Below, piece after piece: positions 63,433 through 64,000 of a DNA stretch of 64,000 nucleotides. Position numbers and translations under genes: made by a program. Within the stretch, counting starts at the first letter, position 1. The number at the start of each line of letters is the position of its first letter. The notes under the pieces are model-generated. The model saw only the letters and a list, made by a program, of their open reading frames with translations, was not told the DNA's origin and did not search any database. Source of the stretch: MFD01213-c1 sp963704405 (GTDB lineage: Bacteria > Planctomycetota > Phycisphaerae > Tepidisphaerales > Tepidisphaeraceae); NCBI GenBank assembly GCA_963704405.1, contig OY969903.1, forward strand, positions 2,666,001-2,730,000, given 5' to 3'.

Positions 63433-64000
63433 TCACCCAAGCCCCAGCAAGGCCAGCGCATCCCGTTCCACAATCCCCCGAAGCGCCTCCCGCGGAACCA
63501 CCGGCAGGTTCGTCCCCTGTGCAATCTGATTGATGCTGTACAGCGCCTCAATGCACTCCGTCGCGCTGGTGTACGGAAAGTCACTGCCGAAAAGCAGTTT
63601 ATCAATCACCTGGTTCTGATGCGCCGAAATCAAGGCCCCATACGCCGGCCACGTGCGCGACAGCAGGCCGCTCACATCCGCGAACACATTCTGATGTTTC
63701 CCCAGCAGGCAGATCGTTTCATCAATCCACGGCTGACCCAGCTGGGCGATGATGATCGGCAGCCGCGGGAAGTTGCGAGCGACTTCATCAAGGAGGTACG
63801 GGCGGGCAAATTCGAGTTTGCTTTGTTCGGTGAATTGCCCGGCGGGGTGCACCAGCATCGGCATCCCCAGCCGCTCCGCCTCCGCATAAACCCGCATAGC
63901 GCGGCTGTCTGATGGATGAAAATCCTGATTCGCCGGTGAAATCGTCAAACCCCGCAGACGCAGAACCGTCTTGGCCAGCCCCACCTCTTCAACAGCGTTC
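63433..64000 (-). CDS. amidohydrolase (partial)
   Basis: C-terminal part of a metal-dependent amidohydrolase (amidohydrolase 2/TIM-barrel class). Conserved pieces are GMPMLVHPAGQFTEQ with the barrel His, FPRLPIIIAQLGQPWIDE, VFADVSGLLSRTWP and KLLFGSDFPYTSA with the catalytic Asp, ending ALALLGLG. The gene continues past the right edge. No substrate can be assigned. Confidence 0.8.
   Translation of the reverse strand, partial: NAVEEVGLAKTVLRLRGLTISPANQDFHPSDSRAMRVYAEAERLGMPMLVHPAGQFTEQSKLEFARPYLLDEVARNFPRLPIIIAQLGQPWIDETICLLGKHQNVFADVSGLLSRTWPAYGALISAHQNQVIDKLLFGSDFPYTSATECIEALYSINQIAQGTNLPVVPREALRGIVERDALALLGLG

Overview
The window looks like chromosomal DNA of a planctomycete, probably of the Phycisphaerae/Tepidisphaerales side. 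The signs are a LEPR-XLL-type N-terminal motif (SLEQRELLSA) on a calcium-repeat protein, secreted proteins whose signal peptides run into Thr/Gln/Pro-rich stretches, a planctomycete-like housekeeping sigma factor (RIDDPVRMYLTQMGEIPLL) next to dnaG, and evidence of a lipid-asymmetric outer membrane (LolA-like, LpxL-like, PagL-like and MlaEF genes). Lineage is inferred from these features only; no rRNA gene is present.

Layout. 1-2.2 kb: dipeptide-type ABC transporter genes (partial). 2.5-10.6 kb: small secreted and envelope proteins, a DUF488 protein, a GNAT acetyltransferase, a glycosyltransferase, and an ECF sigma/anti-sigma pair. A 122-bp MITE-like element with a 10-bp target duplication (10542-10663) lies just upstream of the sigma gene. 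11.6-23.6 kb: a tightly coupled operon resembling xanthomonadin/aryl-polyene clusters. It encodes an ACP-dehydratase fusion, LolA-like protein, acyltransferase, fused ketosynthase-chain length factor, chorismatase (XanB2/FkbO type), flavin halogenase-like enzyme, AMP ligase, lipoprotein and MMPL exporter. It is followed by a NodB deacetylase and a PagL-like lipid A deacylase. 26.1-28.7 kb: an arsenic operon (MerR-type regulator, arsC, aquaporin, arsM). 29.8-31.6 kb: mlaF-mlaE. 31.7-33.7 kb: a group II intron inserted directly behind the rpoD terminator. 33.8-37.7 kb: rpoD and dnaG. 38-47.9 kb: yjbQ, VOC/YCII proteins, a dipeptidase, tRNA-Leu(CAG), smpB, alanine dehydrogenase and secreted hypotheticals. 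48.1-51.7 kb: two IS elements, one in a long inverted-repeat element and the other apparently so. 51.9-64 kb: housekeeping genes (PfkB-type kinase, trpS, rsmE, nadE, tsf, rpsB) with membrane proteins, ending in a partial amidohydrolase.

The polyene operon can be read as a pathway. Chorismatase makes a hydroxybenzoate starter, the AMP ligase loads it on the ACP, KS-CLF elongates, and the dehydratase introduces double bonds. The halogenase may decorate the ring, the acyltransferase joins product to a lipid, and LolA/lipoprotein/MMPL move it to the outer membrane. No ketoreductase is present and would have to come from fatty acid synthesis.

Caution: at least nine single-base frameshifts, mostly in short homopolymers, occur here, including in the essential rpoD-like gene. 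This points to assembly error rather than real gene decay, so frameshifted genes are annotated as probably intact.
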